From: Saccharicrinis sp041584155
Lineage (GTDB): Bacteria; Bacteroidota; Bacteroidia; Bacteroidales; Marinilabiliaceae
Direction of reading: 5' to 3'
Assembly (NCBI GenBank): GCA_041584155.1
Contig: JBFHEL010000240.1
Location: 1 to 6,522, forward strand
DNA length: 6,522 nt
Every line of letters begins with the position of its first letter. Positions within the stretch are counted from its first letter, which is position 1. The translations under genes and the position numbers were made by a program. Shown piece by piece: positions 5,673 to 6,522 of the stretch. The notes beneath the pieces are model-generated. The model was not told the DNA's origin and did no database searches. It saw only the letters and a list, made by a program, of their open reading frames with translations.

Positions 5673-6311
5673 ATGAAAAATAATGCTTGTTATGTGGGTG
5701 TAGATGGTTGTAGAGGAGGATGGCTATGTACTCTCATTACTGAAGATAGTATTCAAGTCAGCTTGTTTCCTGAATTGAAGGCAATTATCCCTTATGCACT
5801 GCAGGCAGAGTGTGTTTTTATTGATATGCCAGTTGGTCTAGTGACTACAGCAGGTGAGGTGCGTGAAATAGATGTTCAAATGCGAAAGGCCTTACCATAT
5901 CCGTTTCGTTCCTGTGTTTTTACCATTCCATGCAAACAAGCTGTTTATGCCGATAATTATAAAAAGGCTAATGAAATTAATAAGAAAATACTCGGAAAAG
6001 GAATATCCATCCAGGCTTGGAATATATGTGCTAAAATAAAGGAGCTCGATTTGTTGCTAAGCCATCATCCGCATCTCAAAAAAAAATTTATAGAGTCGCA
6101 TCCTGAATTATGCTTTATGAACATTAACGGCACATCTCTTGAGCATAAAAAGAAAACAAAGGAAGGAATTGAGGAAAGAATAAATCTTATAGCACTAAAA
6201 GTTCCAGCTGCTAAAACATATTTTAATGTATTCAGAAAGAAATTTTTAAAGAAACATGTGGCTGATGATGATTTATTGGATAGTTTCGTATTGGCATTAA
6301 AAGCTCTTTAA
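5673..6311 (+). CDS. DUF429 family protein (RNase H-like fold, function unproven)
   Basis: The family is recognisable from VGVDGCRGGW (8-17), FIDMPVGL (49-56), PFRSCVFTIP (77-86), a central SIQAWNI (112-118) followed by KIKELD (121-126), ESHPELCF (141-148), and DDDLLDSFVLA (198-208). DUF429 proteins are predicted to adopt an RNase H-like fold. Asp11, Asp51, Glu141 and Asp200 or Asp203 are plausible metal-binding acidic residues, which suggests nuclease or phosphotransfer chemistry, but I know of no established reaction. At 212 residues it appears complete, and it carries no signal peptide or membrane segment. AAGGG lies within about ten bases of the ATG. A short hairpin, TATCC (5647-5651) with GGATA (5665-5669), overlaps that ribosome binding site. 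It follows the reductase gene by 26 bases in the same direction and ends at a strong terminator hairpin. Confidence 0.88.
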   Translation: MKNNACYVGVDGCRGGWLCTLITEDSIQVSLFPELKAIIPYALQAECVFIDMPVGLVTTAGEVREIDVQMRKALPYPFRSCVFTIPCKQAVYADNYKKANEINKKILGKGISIQAWNICAKIKELDLLLSHHPHLKKKFIESHPELCFMNINGTSLEHKKKTKEGIEERINLIALKVPAAKTYFNVFRKKFLKKHVADDDLLDSFVLALKAL

Positions 6312-6316
6312 AAATA

Positions 6317-6348
6317 GCAGTTGGAAATAAATATTTGTTTCCAACTGC
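6317..6348. terminator. Strong hairpin terminator between convergent genes
   Basis: GCAGTTGGAAA (6317-6327) and TTTCCAACTGC (6338-6348) form a perfect 11-bp stem with a 10-base loop. Read on the minus strand the stem is followed by TATTTTTAAA, a good U-tract, so it is an intrinsic terminator for the minus-strand gene at 6413-6522. On the plus strand it follows the DUF429 stop by five bases but has no U-run, so it may also stop that transcript less efficiently or protect its 3' end. Confidence 0.8.
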
Positions 6349-6412
6349 CTATAGTATGATGCAATAAGGTGTCTTCTTGTAGACTCCAAATGTATGCGAC
6401 TAAGCCATACTG

Positions 6413-6522
6413 TTATTGTTCCTGATAAATCCTCCAGGCCAACTTGTTAATGATGTATTTGGCAAAATATACATCTTCCATCGATTCAAATAAAGTATTC
6501 AGTTCGTCCTGAGTATCTCCCA
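6413..6522 (-). CDS. C-terminal end of an unidentified protein (partial)
   Basis: Reading the minus strand from the right edge, one frame is open for 35 complete codons and ends at TAA (complement of 6413-6415). The other two minus-strand frames stop within the first 12 codons. The tail is acidic then amphipathic (DELNTLFESMEDVYFAKYI, ending AWRIYQEQ), consistent with closing helices of a soluble protein. The terminator at 6317-6348 has its U-tract in this orientation, which supports a real gene. No family is recognised and the start lies outside the window. Confidence 0.6.
   Translation of the reverse strand, partial: GDTQDELNTLFESMEDVYFAKYIINKLAWRIYQEQ

Noticed and set aside
6392..6410. 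GTATG/CATAC hairpin near the end of the right-edge gene
   Set aside because: A 5-bp stem with a 9-base loop and no U-tract; the 11-bp hairpin at 6317-6348 is a far better terminator.

Overview
The window comes from an AT-rich bacterial chromosome, most likely a member of the Bacteroidota. This is inferred from the J-domain protein style, weak ribosome binding sites, a TTTG/TAnnTTTG-like promoter before queC, and the character of the ketopantoate-reductase-like protein. No rRNA, tRNA, CRISPR array, transposase or intact mobile element is visible.

Layout, left to right. (1) Positions 1-165 hold the C-terminal end of an unidentified plus-strand gene. (2) Positions 242-1267, minus strand, encode a membrane protein with an N-terminal J-domain, a charged Gln/Glu/Arg-rich linker, about five membrane segments and a short polar tail. 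(3) Positions 1268-1651 form a 384-base divergent intergenic region. It holds a palindrome next to the J-protein start, a compact array of inverted repeats (1384-1487) that could fold into a hairpin plus a three-way junction, and a probable queC promoter with an embedded inverted repeat. (4) Positions 1652-4296 hold queC, queE and queF, the last three steps from 6-carboxytetrahydropterin to preQ1 in queuosine (tRNA wobble base) synthesis. (5) Positions 4297-4722 form a 426-base region without a convincing gene. It contains a GC-richer segment with several hairpins and, just before the next gene, a stem followed by a T-run. (6) Positions 4723-6311 hold a ketopantoate-reductase-family gene and a DUF429 gene, 26 bases apart and probably co-transcribed. 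(7) A strong 11-bp hairpin terminator (6317-6348) separates these from the tail of a convergent unidentified minus-strand gene (6413-6522).

How the genes work together: QueE makes 7-carboxy-7-deazaguanine (CDG), QueC converts it to preQ0, and QueF reduces preQ0 to preQ1, so the three form one pathway block. The upstream enzymes (FolE, QueD) and Tgt, which inserts preQ1 into tRNA, are not in this window. Having QueF points to tRNA queuosine rather than preQ0-based DNA modification. The cluster is unusual in two ways. QueE has an N-terminal extension and a re-spaced cysteine motif (C-x3-C-x9-C-x1-C) instead of C-x3-C-x2-C. QueF is the long two-module E. coli-type enzyme rather than the short type I would expect in Bacteroidota.

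I see no clearly new multi-gene system. The best leads are the QueE cluster-binding variant, the structured intergenic element before queC, the hairpin-rich segment after queF, and a ketopantoate-reductase homologue that appears to lack two conserved active-site asparagines.
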